A stretch of 64,000 bases of DNA, taken from contig CAWCMA010000006.1 of NCBI GenBank assembly GCA_963796565.1, forward strand, positions 124,001-188,000, read 5' to 3'. Source of the stretch: JAKAVN01 sp963796565 (GTDB taxonomy: Bacteria; Desulfobacterota; Binatia; Binatales; Binataceae). The stretch's first letter is position 1. Each line of letters begins with the position of its first letter. The position numbers and the translations under genes were made by a program. This document shows, in pieces, positions 26,713 through 35,919 of the stretch. The notes under the pieces were generated by a model. The model saw only the letters and a program-made list of their open reading frames with translations. It was not told the origin of the DNA and did no database searches.

Positions 26713-26738
26713 GTGGGGGTGAGTGGGATGTTGTGGGA
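26713..26738 (+). promoter_or_regulatory. MraZ operator: three GTGGGR boxes at 10-bp spacing
   Basis: GTGGGG at 26713, GTGGGA at 26723 and GTGGGA at 26733 are spaced exactly 10 bp, the arrangement bound by MraZ upstream of its own operon in E. coli (TGGGN repeats with 5-base gaps). A TTGACT hexamer at 26704-26709 could be the -35, with a poor -10 (GATGTT) at 26727, so the boxes would lie in the core promoter. Autorepression of the dcw operon by MraZ is the known mode; here it is inferred from the site. Confidence 0.8.
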
Positions 26739-26755
26739 GGCTGGGGTGAATTGCG

Positions 26756-27205
26756 GTGTTCAGTGGACGTTTCGACCATGCGACCGACGAAAAGGGACGG
26801 GTTAGCATCCCGGCCCGATTCCGCGAGGTATTGCAGCGCGACGGGCATGAAGGTCTGGTCATCACCAACTGGATTTACCAAAAGGAGCGTTGCCTCGCGC
26901 TGTTTCCGCCCAGTCAATGGACCAAGCTTATCGGCAAGATCAGCCAGCGCGGGAGCCTCGACCCTTCGACTCAGACTCTCCAGATGTTTTTCATCGGTGG
27001 TGCGCATGAAGTTCAAGTCGATCGTCAGGGTAGGATACTGATTCCGCCCAAGCTTCGCGAGTATGCCCGTCTCGATCGCGAGGTCACTTTCAACGCATTA
27101 ATCGACCATTTTCAGCTCTGGGACAAGGCCCTGCTGCAGCGGATCGTGGAAGCGGCCGAGCAGCAGATGATGGATCCGGAATTCGTCGGGAAGCTCAATC
27201 TGTAG
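26756..27205 (+). CDS. mraZ: Transcriptional regulator MraZ
   Basis: A 149-residue protein with two SpoVT/AbrB-like halves: MFSGRFDHATDEKGRVSIPARFRE and VQVDRQGRILIPPKLREYA, both with the DxxGR motif. MraZ forms a ring and represses the dcw operon by binding TGGG repeats. The start is GTG at 26756, only 18 bases after the last operator box. Neighbour rsmH follows directly. Confidence 0.95.
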   Translation: MFSGRFDHATDEKGRVSIPARFREVLQRDGHEGLVITNWIYQKERCLALFPPSQWTKLIGKISQRGSLDPSTQTLQMFFIGGAHEVQVDRQGRILIPPKLREYARLDREVTFNALIDHFQLWDKALLQRIVEAAEQQMMDPEFVGKLNL

Positions 27206-27211
27206 GTGGGG

Positions 27212-28129
27212 ATGACGCTGGCAGCGGAATCGAATGCGGGGGCGGATCGGTTGCATCTGCCGGTGATGCCGGCTGAGGTGCGCGGTCTGTTGTGCGAAAG
27301 CGCGCGGCGCCTGATCGTCGACGCCACGCTCGGCACCGGCGGACACGCCGAGATGCTGCTGGGGGTGAGCGGCGCGTCGCTGCTTGGTCTGGATCGCGAC
27401 CCGCATGCGCTCGCGGCCGCGGCCGAGCGGCTTCGCCGTTTCGGTTCGCGGGTGGTGCTGCGGCAAGCCGACTTCGCGGAAATCGATCGCGCGATCGCCG
27501 AAGCCGCATTGGGCGAGCCTGACGCGATTCTCGCCGATTTGGGGATGAGCACCTTCGCGCTGGACGATCCGGCGCGCGGTTTCAGCTTCAGAAATGACGG
27601 TCCGCTCGACATGCGGATGGATCCGGCGGCGCCGCTGAGCGCCTACGACTTGCTCAACGAGGAAGGGGAGGACGAACTCGTGCGAATCATCCGCGAGTTC
27701 GGTGAGGAGCGCGCCGCGCGGCGGATCGCGCGCGCGATTGTCGAGGCCCGGCGCCGGCATCCGCTGACGACCACCGCGGAGCTGCGCGCGGTCATCGAGC
27801 GCGCGGCCGGCACGCGGCATCGCAGCGCCATCCATCCGGCGACCCGCACCTTTCAGGCGCTGCGCATCGCGGTCAACCACGAAATAGAGAGTCTCACCGC
27901 GTTCCTCGAGCGCGCTCCGGGATGTCTCAGCGTGGGCGGCCGTCTCGCGATCATCGCCTACCACTCGCTCGAGGATCGCCCGGTCAAGCATCGCTTCCGC
28001 GCGCTCGCGCAGGAAGGTGATTTCGCCGCGCTGACGCGCAAGGCGCTTCGGCCTTCGGCGTCCGAATGCGCGCATAATCCGCGTGCGCGCAGCGCGCGGC
28101 TGCGCGCCGTCGAACGGAGGCCGCGATGA
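27212..28129 (+). CDS. rsmH: 16S rRNA (cytosine1402-N4)-methyltransferase RsmH
   Basis: A 305-residue methyltransferase that N4-methylates C1402 in the P site of 16S rRNA. HLPVMPAEV, VDATLGTGGHAEMLL (SAM motif), LDRDPHAL, ADLGMST, GFSFRNDGPLDMRMD and IIAYHSLEDRPVK are all family signatures. ATG at 27212 has AGGTGGGG just upstream; a GTG two codons earlier is also in frame. Overlaps ftsL by 4 bases. Confidence 0.96.
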   Translation: MTLAAESNAGADRLHLPVMPAEVRGLLCESARRLIVDATLGTGGHAEMLLGVSGASLLGLDRDPHALAAAAERLRRFGSRVVLRQADFAEIDRAIAEAALGEPDAILADLGMSTFALDDPARGFSFRNDGPLDMRMDPAAPLSAYDLLNEEGEDELVRIIREFGEERAARRIARAIVEARRRHPLTTTAELRAVIERAAGTRHRSAIHPATRTFQALRIAVNHEIESLTAFLERAPGCLSVGGRLAIIAYHSLEDRPVKHRFRALAQEGDFAALTRKALRPSASECAHNPRARSARLRAVERRPR

Positions 28130-28416
28130 GCCGCGCGCGCGTCAAGCCATCGCGCCCGCCGTCGCGGTTGCTGCAGGCCATTCTGGCAGTGGGTGTTATC
28201 GCGCTGGGCTTTGCCACCCTGATGGTGCGTCTGGAGGTCACGCAGGAGGGCTATCGGATTTCGACCTTGCGCAGCGACAATCTCAAGCTCGAAGAGGACA
28301 ACCGCAACTTGCGCCTGGGAGCGGCCGAAGTCGCCTCGCGCGAGCGCCTGCGCGCGCTGGCCCCGAAATTCAACCTTGGTCCGCCCGCGCCCGGGCAGGT
28401 GGTGACGCTGCCGTGA
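28126..28416 (+). CDS. ftsL: Cell division protein FtsL
   Basis: A 96-residue bitopic protein: basic N-terminus, one TM helix (LLQAILAVGVIALGFATLMV), then a coiled-coil-like stretch with leucine spacing (ISTLRSDNLKLEEDNRNLRL). Together with FtsB and FtsQ it activates septal synthesis by FtsW/FtsI. Sequence is not strongly conserved in the family; position between rsmH and ftsI and the topology make the call. ATGA and GTGA overlaps on both sides indicate coupled translation. Confidence 0.88.
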   Translation: MSRARVKPSRPPSRLLQAILAVGVIALGFATLMVRLEVTQEGYRISTLRSDNLKLEEDNRNLRLGAAEVASRERLRALAPKFNLGPPAPGQVVTLP

Positions 28417-30533
28417 ACCAGCCGTTCAAAAAGCGCCGCGGGCGCATCGGCGCGCTGACCATCGTGTTGGCCGCGCTGTTCCTTTTGATCGCGCTCAGGC
28501 TCGCCGCGCTGGTGGTGTTCGACGGGCCGCGCCTGACTTCGCTGGCGCGCTCGGAGCACACCGGCGAGGTTACGCTGGCGGCGCCGCGCGGCCCAATCAC
28601 GGATCGCAACGGCGAGCCGTTCGCGCTTTCGGCCGAGACGCGATCGGTGTACGCGCGGCCGGCGCAATTGACCGCCGCCACCGCTCAACAGCGCGCGGCG
28701 CTTGCCGCCGCGCTCGGAATCACGCCCTCCGAGCTGAAGGCAAAGCTTCATCACGGAGCGCCCTTCGTCTGGCTGCGGCGCCATTTGCCGCCCGCCCAGG
28801 CGCAGGCCGTCGAAGCGCTGGGGCTCGAGGGAGTGGGGGCGCTCAGCGAGTACAAAAGGTTCTATCCGGAGAGCACCCTGGCCGCACCGGTGGTGGGGCT
28901 GGCGGGGATGGATGGCCAGGGGCTCTCCGGCCTCGAGTTGCAATACGATCGGCTGATCCGTGGCGAACCGGTGGTGTTGCGTTTTTATCATGACGCGCTC
29001 GGTCATCCGATCCTGGACAGCCCGCTAGCGCTCAAGACTCCCGAGGTGGGCGCGCGAGTGGTGTTGACGCTCGATGCGCGGATTCAGGCGCTGGCCGAGA
29101 ATCATCTGGCCGCGGAAGTGCGCAAGAGCGGCGCGCGGCGCGGCGCCGCCGTGGTGCTCGATCCGTTCAGCGGCCAGGTCCTGGCGCTGGCGAACGTCGC
29201 GGCCGACGGCGCAAGCATCGGCGAGCGTCTGCACGACACCGCCGTCCAGGACACCTTCGAGCCGGGCTCGACGATGAAGGGGCTGCTCGCTTCGATCGCG
29301 CTGCAGGACGGGACAGTTACGACGAGTCAGCGCATCTACTGCGAGAACGGCGCCTACACGCTCGCCGGGCGCGTGATTCACGATGATAGTCCGCACGGAT
29401 GGCTCGACCTGGGCGGAATAGTCGAAGTCTCATCGAACATCGGCGCATCCAAGATCGCGCTCAAGCTTGGCCGCGAACGCTTTTACGACGGGCTGCGCGC
29501 TTTCGGCCTTGGCGGACGCACCGGAATCGATTTGCCGGGCGAGACGGCCGGCATCCTGCGCAGGCCGGGGTCGTGGCGCGAGATCGACCTTGCCAATCAT
29601 GGGTTCGGACAGGGCGTGGGAGTTACGCCGATCCAGCTCGCGGTCGCCTACGCGGCGATCGCCAACGGCGGATATCTGGTGCGTCCGTACGTGGTCAAGG
29701 CCGCCTACGACGCGGCGGGCCGGCCGCTGCTGACGCATACGCCCGAGACCCTGCATCGCGTCATTTCGCCCAGCGTCGCGCATACCATGAACCGGCTGTT
29801 GCAGGGCGTGGTCAACGGCCCCGACGGCACCGGGCGGCTCGCGCGCGTGAGCGATTTCGTGGTGGCGGGGAAGACCGGCACCGCGCAGATGGTGAATCCT
29901 ACGACCGGCGCCTACTACCAGAGCCGGCTGGTCGCCTCGTTCGTCGGGTTTCTGCCCGCCGACGATCCGCGTTTGGTGATCCTGGTCGTGCTCTACGATG
30001 TCGCCCATGGGCACTTCGGCGGACTGACTGCTGCGCCGGTCTTCAGCGAAATTGCCTCGGGCGCGCTCAGCGATTTGAACGTGGCGTCGACCGGGCCGCA
30101 CTACGACGCGGCGAGCCTGTTGCCGGTAGCGCACGCGGCTCGCGACGATTCGCGCGACGATTTAGCTGCCGCGTCATCTGATGGGCCACCTGGGTCGGCG
30201 CTCAGCGGCGACGACCCGACCGCCGCGGCTCTGACCGCGGAAAACCGGATTCCGGATTTCAGCGGACTCAGCCTGCGGCGCGCCTTCGCGTTGGCCGGCC
30301 GGCGCCATCTCAACCTCGAGGTCGAAGGCGAGGGATACGTTGTCGCGCAGCGGCCCGCGCCCGGCGCAGCGGCGGGTGCCGGCAGCGTGAGCTTGCGGCT
30401 GACGCCGGTGCTCGCGGACGCGGGCCAGACGGGAGCTGCGGGAGCTGATTCGGCGCAGGGCATCAGGGCGGCTTCGGCAAACAATGCTCCTGTGCCGGCG
30501 CCGCGCCATAGGCGTCGAGGACGCAAACCATGA
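28413..30533 (+). CDS. ftsI: Penicillin-binding protein FtsI (PBP3) with C-terminal PASTA domain
   Basis: Septal transpeptidase, 706 residues from the GTG at 28413 that overlaps the ftsL stop. One N-terminal TM helix, a pedestal domain (APRGPITDRNGEPFALS), and a transpeptidase domain with STMK (catalytic Ser near residue 286), SSN and KTGTAQ. The C-terminus carries one PASTA-like repeat (IPDFSGLSLRRAFALAGRRHLN) after a low-complexity linker, as in PBP2x/SpoVD and some deltaproteobacterial FtsI proteins. The frame is open further 5', but that part overlaps ftsL and rsmH. Confidence 0.95.
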   Translation: MNQPFKKRRGRIGALTIVLAALFLLIALRLAALVVFDGPRLTSLARSEHTGEVTLAAPRGPITDRNGEPFALSAETRSVYARPAQLTAATAQQRAALAAALGITPSELKAKLHHGAPFVWLRRHLPPAQAQAVEALGLEGVGALSEYKRFYPESTLAAPVVGLAGMDGQGLSGLELQYDRLIRGEPVVLRFYHDALGHPILDSPLALKTPEVGARVVLTLDARIQALAENHLAAEVRKSGARRGAAVVLDPFSGQVLALANVAADGASIGERLHDTAVQDTFEPGSTMKGLLASIALQDGTVTTSQRIYCENGAYTLAGRVIHDDSPHGWLDLGGIVEVSSNIGASKIALKLGRERFYDGLRAFGLGGRTGIDLPGETAGILRRPGSWREIDLANHGFGQGVGVTPIQLAVAYAAIANGGYLVRPYVVKAAYDAAGRPLLTHTPETLHRVISPSVAHTMNRLLQGVVNGPDGTGRLARVSDFVVAGKTGTAQMVNPTTGAYYQSRLVASFVGFLPADDPRLVILVVLYDVAHGHFGGLTAAPVFSEIASGALSDLNVASTGPHYDAASLLPVAHAARDDSRDDLAAASSDGPPGSALSGDDPTAAALTAENRIPDFSGLSLRRAFALAGRRHLNLEVEGEGYVVAQRPAPGAAAGAGSVSLRLTPVLADAGQTGAAGADSAQGIRAASANNAPVPAPRHRRRGRKP

Positions 30534-32068
30534 AGCTCGCCGAATTGATCGCGGACCAGCCCCATCTGCGCGTTCAAGGCGACGCGGGGGTCGAAGTCGC
30601 GGGGCTTAGCTACGACTCGCGGCGGGTGAAGCCGGGCGAAGTATTTTTCTCACTGGCGCGGGATCGCGAACAGGCCCGCGCCAACGTCGACGATGCATTG
30701 AACCGCGGGGCGCGCGTGGTGGTGGTGAAGGGTTGGGATGGTGAAGGCGCGCGTCCCGCGGTGACTGTTGTCCAGTGCGAGCGGCCGCGCCTGCTGATGG
30801 GCGCGGCCGCCTCGCGTTTTTTCAACGCGCCGAGCCGCCGGCTCGAGCTGGTCGGGGTGACCGGCACCAGCGGTAAGACCACGACCACTTACATGCTCGC
30901 CTCGATCTTCGAGGCCGCGGGCGCGCCGCCGGGGGTTATCGGCACGATTGGAATCTTCGTCGGCCCGCGCAAAATCTATAGCGGTCTGACCACGCCCGAG
31001 TCGCTCGACTTCGAGTCGGCGCTCGCTGAAATGGAGCGCGCCGGCGTGCGGCGCGTTGCGGCCGAAATTTCGTCGATCGGTCTGGCCGAAGAACGCGTCG
31101 ACGCGCTCGATTTTCGCGCTTGCGTCTTCACCAACCTTGGCCGCGACCATCTCGACTATCACGGCACGCAGGAGAAATACTTCGCCGCCAAGTTGCGGCT
31201 GTTCAGCGAGCTGCTGCCGAAAAGCACGCGGCGCGACGCGGTCGCGGTGGTGCACGGCGACGATCCCTTCGGCCGGCGCATCCTCGCCGCGGTCAAAGGC
31301 CGCCAGGTCCGCAACGTCAGCTTCGGGCTGGAGTCCGGGCTCGACGTTCATCCATTGAGTTACAGCGTCGGCACCGACGGCATCCGCGCCTCGGTGGCGG
31401 CGCTCGACAAGCGGATCGAAGTGCGCTCGCCGCTGCTGGGCGAAATCAATCTGCTCAACATTCTTGGCGCCTCCGCTGTGTCGGTGGCCCTGGGCATCGA
31501 AACGGATGTGGTCGCGGAAGGGTTGCGGCGATGCCCAGGGGCCCCCGGCAGATTGGAGGCGGTGCCCGGTCCGCCCGGCGTGACGGTGCTGGTCGACTAC
31601 GCGCACAAGCCCGACGCGCTCGAGGCCGTGTTGCGTGCGCTGCGCGGGCTCAAGCCGCGCCGCGTCGTGTGCGTCTTCGGCTGCGGCGGTGATCGCGACC
31701 GCGGCAAGCGCCCGCTGATGGGCGGGATCGCGGGGCGGATGGCGGATCTCGCGATCCTCACCTCCGACAATCCGCGCAGCGAAGATCCGCTGGCGATTAT
31801 CGCGGAGGTCGAGGCCGGCTTGAGCGCCGCGGGCCTTGGCCGTATCGCGCCGGCAGAGGCGGGCAACGCGCCGGGTTACCTGGTCGAGCCCGATCGGCGC
31901 GCGGCAATCGCGCTTGGACTTGAACTGGCGGCGCCCGGCGACATCGTCCTGATCGCGGGCAAAGGACATGAAGACTATCAGCTCGTCGCAGGGCGCCGGC
32001 TCGATTTCGATGACCGCGCGGTGGTGCGCGCGCTCGTAGCTGAGCGCGGGCACGCACGCGGTGCATAA
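30530..32068 (+). CDS. murE: UDP-MurNAc-L-Ala-D-Glu:meso-diaminopimelate ligase
   Basis: A 512-residue Mur ligase adding the third residue of the stem peptide. GVTGTSGKTTTTYMLA is the P-loop, VFTNLGRDHLDYHG the central motif and DYAHKPDALEAVL the C-terminal one. TSDNPRSEDP contains the DNPR signature that selects meso-diaminopimelate, so the wall is of the A1-gamma Gram-negative type. ATGA overlap with ftsI. Confidence 0.96.
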   Translation: MKLAELIADQPHLRVQGDAGVEVAGLSYDSRRVKPGEVFFSLARDREQARANVDDALNRGARVVVVKGWDGEGARPAVTVVQCERPRLLMGAAASRFFNAPSRRLELVGVTGTSGKTTTTYMLASIFEAAGAPPGVIGTIGIFVGPRKIYSGLTTPESLDFESALAEMERAGVRRVAAEISSIGLAEERVDALDFRACVFTNLGRDHLDYHGTQEKYFAAKLRLFSELLPKSTRRDAVAVVHGDDPFGRRILAAVKGRQVRNVSFGLESGLDVHPLSYSVGTDGIRASVAALDKRIEVRSPLLGEINLLNILGASAVSVALGIETDVVAEGLRRCPGAPGRLEAVPGPPGVTVLVDYAHKPDALEAVLRALRGLKPRRVVCVFGCGGDRDRGKRPLMGGIAGRMADLAILTSDNPRSEDPLAIIAEVEAGLSAAGLGRIAPAEAGNAPGYLVEPDRRAAIALGLELAAPGDIVLIAGKGHEDYQLVAGRRLDFDDRAVVRALVAERGHARGA

Positions 32069-32355
32069 CGCGGAGGAGGGCGGGGGTTGCGGATGGGGTC
32101 TCGAGGGAGGCCTTCGGTCGGAGGTGGTGGATGGGTGGTTGGGTGGCCGATCGAAGGCTTGCCTCGAGATTCCAGGCTGCGAAAGACGGCGCGATGAAGG
32201 ACGGCGCGATCAGTACCGCCGCGACGGGATCCGGCGCTCGCGGCTGGGCGGCCTGAAGCCGCGAGGCACCTGCGTACAGTCAAGCCGCGGCTGTCGTCGG
32301 GCGCAGCTTGCGTCCCAGCGGCCGCGTCCAGCACAGTCTAAGACGGGTTTGCCCG
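32069..32355. other. 287-bp gap where murF is expected
   Basis: In most dcw clusters murF fills the place between murE and mraY. Here there are only 287 bases. The first part is G-rich on the plus strand (runs of GGG and GTGG), the rest is ordinary. No frame gives Mur ligase-like residues that I can recognise, so it does not look like a recent murF remnant. The G-rich tract could form a quadruplex or hold an internal promoter region; no clear -35/-10 is visible. Confidence 0.6.
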
Positions 32356-33435
32356 ATGCTGTACATTCTCCTGTTCCGGCTGCACGAGCATTACGTTGGC
32401 TTCAACGTCCTGCGCTACGAGACCTTTCGCTCCGTGCTGGCCGGGCTCGCGGCGCTGGCGTTGGCTCTGGCGGCGGGGCCGCGGCTGATCCAGCGCTTTC
32501 GCGCGGCGCACATCGGACAGACGATCCGCGCGGAGGTTCCGCAAAGCCATCAGAAGAAGGCCGGCACGCCCACGATGGGCGGGTTGCTCATCCTCAGCAC
32601 CGCGCTCATCGCCACCATCCTGTTTGCCAATCCCGCCAATCCGTACGTGTGGCTGGCGATCCTGGTCACCGTGGCCTTCGGCGCGATTGGCTTCACCGAC
32701 GATCTGTTGAAATTGCGCCGCGGCAAGGGCCAGGGCCTCAGCGGTCCGCACAAGCTGATGTGGCAATTCGCCTTCGCCTTCGTCGCGTCCTTCGTGCTGT
32801 TCTTCGTGCTGCGTTTCGACACCACGCTCACGGTGCCATTCCTCAAGAACCTGCATCCGAGCCTTCCGCGATGGCTCTACGTGCTGTTCGCGATGTTCGT
32901 GCTGGTGGCGTGTTCCAATGCGGTCAACGTCACCGACGGGCTCGACGGCCTGGCGATCGGTCCGGTGATGACGGTCGCGTTCTGCTACTGGACCTTCACT
33001 TACGTCGCTGGAAATCTGAAATTTTCAGCTTACCTCGACATCCCGCACGTGGTGGGCGCGGGCGAACTGGCGATTTTCTGCGCCTCGCTGATCGCCGCGT
33101 CGCTGGGTTTTCTGTGGTACAACGCCTATCCGGCCTCGATGATGATGGGCGACGTCGGCGCGCTCGGCCTGGGCGGGGCGCTGGGCATCGTCGCCGTGCT
33201 CGCCAAGCAGGAACTGGTGCTGCCAATAGCGGGCGGCGTCTTCGTCATCGAGGCCGGTTCGGTTATCCTTCAACGCTACTACTACAAGGCCACGCATCGG
33301 CGCATCTTCCGGATGGCGCCGCTGCATCATCACTTCGAACTTGGCGGATGGCCGGAGACGCAGGTGGTCGTGCGCTTCTGGATAATTTCGATCATCTGCG
33401 GGCTGGTCGCCCTGAGCACGCTCAAGTTGCGCTGA
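32356..33435 (+). CDS. mraY: Phospho-N-acetylmuramoyl-pentapeptide transferase
   Basis: A 359-residue integral membrane enzyme making lipid I. KKAGTPTMGGLLIL, FTDDLLKL, NAVNVTDGLDGLA (two of the catalytic Asp) and LHHHFELGGWPETQVVVRFW are MraY signatures. The MGDTGS motif reads MGDVGALGLGGALG, a small departure with the Asp kept. The start is ATG at 32356 (MLYILLF); the frame is open upstream but not family-like. Confidence 0.96.
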   Translation: MLYILLFRLHEHYVGFNVLRYETFRSVLAGLAALALALAAGPRLIQRFRAAHIGQTIRAEVPQSHQKKAGTPTMGGLLILSTALIATILFANPANPYVWLAILVTVAFGAIGFTDDLLKLRRGKGQGLSGPHKLMWQFAFAFVASFVLFFVLRFDTTLTVPFLKNLHPSLPRWLYVLFAMFVLVACSNAVNVTDGLDGLAIGPVMTVAFCYWTFTYVAGNLKFSAYLDIPHVVGAGELAIFCASLIAASLGFLWYNAYPASMMMGDVGALGLGGALGIVAVLAKQELVLPIAGGVFVIEAGSVILQRYYYKATHRRIFRMAPLHHHFELGGWPETQVVVRFWIISIICGLVALSTLKLR

Positions 33436-33458
33436 GAAAACAGGCGGAAAACAGAGCG

Positions 33459-34817
33459 ATGGATCTTGCGGGCAAACGCGTGATGGTGATCGGACTCGGC
33501 GTAAGCGGGCTCGCCGCGGCGCGCTTGCTGGCCGCGCGCGGCGCGCGCCTGGTGATGACCGATCTGCGTCCCGACTTTCGCCCCGACTTTCACTCCGAAG
33601 CTGGCGCCGGCGCGGGTGGCGCCTCGATGCCGCCGGGCGAAATCCATCTCGGCTCCGAAGACCCGGCCTGGCTCGAGGGCGTTGACCTGGTGGTCGCGAG
33701 TCCCGGCGTGCCGCCCTCGTCGCACTTGCTGGTCGCAGCCGACCGCCGGCGAATCCCAGTGATTGGCGAGTTGGAACTTGGCAGCCGCTTCGTCACCGCG
33801 CCGATCGTCGCGGTCACCGGCACCAACGGCAAGAGCACGGTGACGACGCTCATCGGCGAAATTTTCAAGGCCGCGGGAAAGCGCGTTTTCGTTGGCGGCA
33901 ATCTCGGTACGCCGCTGGCCGAGGCGGTCGGGGGCGAATTCGACGTGGTGGTAGCCGAGGTCTCGAGTTACCAGCTCGAGCGCACCGAGCACTTCAAGCC
34001 GCACGTCGGAGTACATCTCAACCTCGCCGAGGACCATCTCGATCGCTACCGGGACCTCGACGAGTACGGAGCCGCCAAGGCGCGTCTGTTCCGCATGCAG
34101 GACCGCCACGACTGGGCGATTCTGAACCGCGACGATCCGCGGGTGTGGTCCTTGCTCACCAGACTTTCGGCGCAGGTGATGAGCTTCGGCCTGGGCCCGG
34201 CCGAGTCCGCGCCCGCGATCGGCTACGACGGCGCTGATCTGATCTTCGACATGCGCATCCGCCACGGCCGTATCAGTCTCAAGCGCCTGCGGTTGACGGG
34301 CCGTCACAATATCGCCAACGCGATGGCGGCGGCGGCCGCGGCGCTGGTCACTGGTATCGAGCCGGGCGTGATCGAGGCGGCGCTGGCGAATTTCGCCGGA
34401 CTCCCGCATCGCATGGAATTCGTCGCCGAGCGCAACGGCGTGACCTATATCGACGATTCCAAGGGAACCAACGTGGCCTCGGTGGTCGAGGCGCTCGCAG
34501 CGATGCGTGCGCCGGTCATCCTGATCGCCGGCGGAATGGACAAGGGCGGCGATTACACGCCGCTGCGTGAGCCGCTGCGAGAGAAGGTGCGGCGGTTGAT
34601 TCTAATCGGAGCGGCGCGCGACACGATGCGCGCGGCGCTGGAGGGTACAACCGAAACCGAACTCGTGCAGACGCTGGGGGAGGCGGTACGGCGCGCGGCC
34701 GCGGCCGCGCGCCGCGGCGACACCGTGCTGCTCTCGCCGGCCTGCTCGAGTTTCGATCAGTTCAGGAACTATGCGGAGCGCGGGCGAATATTTCAGGAGC
34801 TGGTTCGGGCGCTTTGA
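33459..34817 (+). CDS. murD: UDP-MurNAc-L-Ala:D-Glu ligase
   Basis: A 452-residue Mur ligase adding D-Glu. VMVIGLGVSGLAAARLLAARGA is the N-terminal UDP-binding fold, VTGTNGKSTVTTLIG the P-loop, NLAEDHLDRYRDLDEYGAAK the central motif and DDSKGTNVASVVEAL the C-terminal motif. A 9-residue low-complexity insert lies near residue 45. It starts 24 bases after mraY. A larger frame covering mraY exists but is a shadow upstream of this start. Confidence 0.95.
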   Translation: MDLAGKRVMVIGLGVSGLAAARLLAARGARLVMTDLRPDFRPDFHSEAGAGAGGASMPPGEIHLGSEDPAWLEGVDLVVASPGVPPSSHLLVAADRRRIPVIGELELGSRFVTAPIVAVTGTNGKSTVTTLIGEIFKAAGKRVFVGGNLGTPLAEAVGGEFDVVVAEVSSYQLERTEHFKPHVGVHLNLAEDHLDRYRDLDEYGAAKARLFRMQDRHDWAILNRDDPRVWSLLTRLSAQVMSFGLGPAESAPAIGYDGADLIFDMRIRHGRISLKRLRLTGRHNIANAMAAAAAALVTGIEPGVIEAALANFAGLPHRMEFVAERNGVTYIDDSKGTNVASVVEALAAMRAPVILIAGGMDKGGDYTPLREPLREKVRRLILIGAARDTMRAALEGTTETELVQTLGEAVRRAAAAARRGDTVLLSPACSSFDQFRNYAERGRIFQELVRAL

Positions 34818-35919
34818 ATCGGTCGCCCGCCCTCAGCTTGACCCCTGGCTGTATCTGCCGGCGGCGGCGCTGGCGGTGCTGGGCATCCTGATGGTGCTCA
34901 ACACCACTTATTTTCTGGGGCTCGAGAAGACCGGTGACGCGTTTCACTTCTTCAAGCTCCAGCTCTGCCATATCGCGGCCGGGCTAGTGGTGCTGGCGTT
35001 GCTTTCGCAGCTTTCGCTGCGTGGATTGCACCGCCTGGTGGCGCCGTTGACGGTGGTGGCGCTGGTGATGCTGGTGGCGCTGTGGATCCCCGGGCTCGGC
35101 GTGATGCGCGGTGGGGCGCGGCGCTGGCTCCGGCTCGGACCGCTGCTCGCGGAGCCCTCGGAGCTGGCCAAGTTTGCGATGGTCTTTTTTCTGGCGGAGT
35201 TCCTGAGCCGCCGCCAGGAACGGATGAACGCGTTTGCGAGCGGCCCGCTGCCCGCCTTCATCGCGGTGGGCCCGCTAGCGCTGCTCATCCTGAAGCAGCC
35301 CGATTTCGGCAACACGGTGATGGTGGTGATGCTGCTGTTCGCGATGCTGTTCGCGGCGGGCGCGCGGCTGAAGCATCTGGGCGCCGCGGGCGGTGGCGCG
35401 CTTGCGGTGCTGGCTCTGCAGGCTGTAGCAAAACCCTACAGGATGCGCCGTCTGAGCTCCTTTCTCGACCCCTGGCAGACGGCTCGCGGCGCCGGCTTCC
35501 AGCTCATCCAGTCCTTCATCGCGCTCGGGGCGGGCGGCGGATGGGGCGTGGGACTTGGTGCCGGACGGCAGAAGATGTTCTATCTCCCGCAGGCCCATAC
35601 CGATTTCGTTTTCGCCGTGGTCGGCGAGGAGTTTGGTTTGCTCGGCGCGGTCATCGTGCTGGTGCTCTTCGGCGCGATTCTGATTCGCGGGATGCGGGTC
35701 GCGCACGACGAACCTGACCCGTTCGCGAGTCTGCTCGCCGTCGGCCTAACCGCGCTGCTTACGCTGCAGGCGCTGGTCAACATGGCGGTCGTGATAGGAC
35801 TGGTGCCCACCAAGGGCCTACCGCTGCCCTTTCTGAGTTACGGCGGCACCGCGATGGTAATGGCAATGGCCGCGCTGGGGACGTTGCTCGCTCTGGCGCG
35901 CAGGCCGGCGGTGCGATGA
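34771..35919 (+). CDS. ftsW: Lipid II polymerase FtsW
   Basis: A 382-residue SEDS protein with about ten TM helices. GGARRWLRLGPLLAEPSELAKFAMVFFLAEFLSRR, LLILKQPDFGNTVM and QAHTDFVFAVVGEEFGLLGA are SEDS motifs; LPLPFLSYGGTAMVMAM is the C-terminal one. It polymerises glycan strands at the septum with FtsI. The ATG at 34771 overlaps murD by 47 bases, longer than other overlaps here; no later start with a better site was found. Confidence 0.95.
   Translation: MRSAGEYFRSWFGRFESVARPQLDPWLYLPAAALAVLGILMVLNTTYFLGLEKTGDAFHFFKLQLCHIAAGLVVLALLSQLSLRGLHRLVAPLTVVALVMLVALWIPGLGVMRGGARRWLRLGPLLAEPSELAKFAMVFFLAEFLSRRQERMNAFASGPLPAFIAVGPLALLILKQPDFGNTVMVVMLLFAMLFAAGARLKHLGAAGGGALAVLALQAVAKPYRMRRLSSFLDPWQTARGAGFQLIQSFIALGAGGGWGVGLGAGRQKMFYLPQAHTDFVFAVVGEEFGLLGAVIVLVLFGAILIRGMRVAHDEPDPFASLLAVGLTALLTLQALVNMAVVIGLVPTKGLPLPFLSYGGTAMVMAMAALGTLLALARRPAVR

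Noticed and set aside
32069..32355. Decayed murF remnant
   Set aside because: No frame shows Mur ligase motifs, even allowing for frameshifts.
32061..33458. Plus-strand frame upstream of murD covering mraY
   Set aside because: It is an out-of-frame reading of mraY that happens to join the murD frame. MurD family sequence begins only at 33459.
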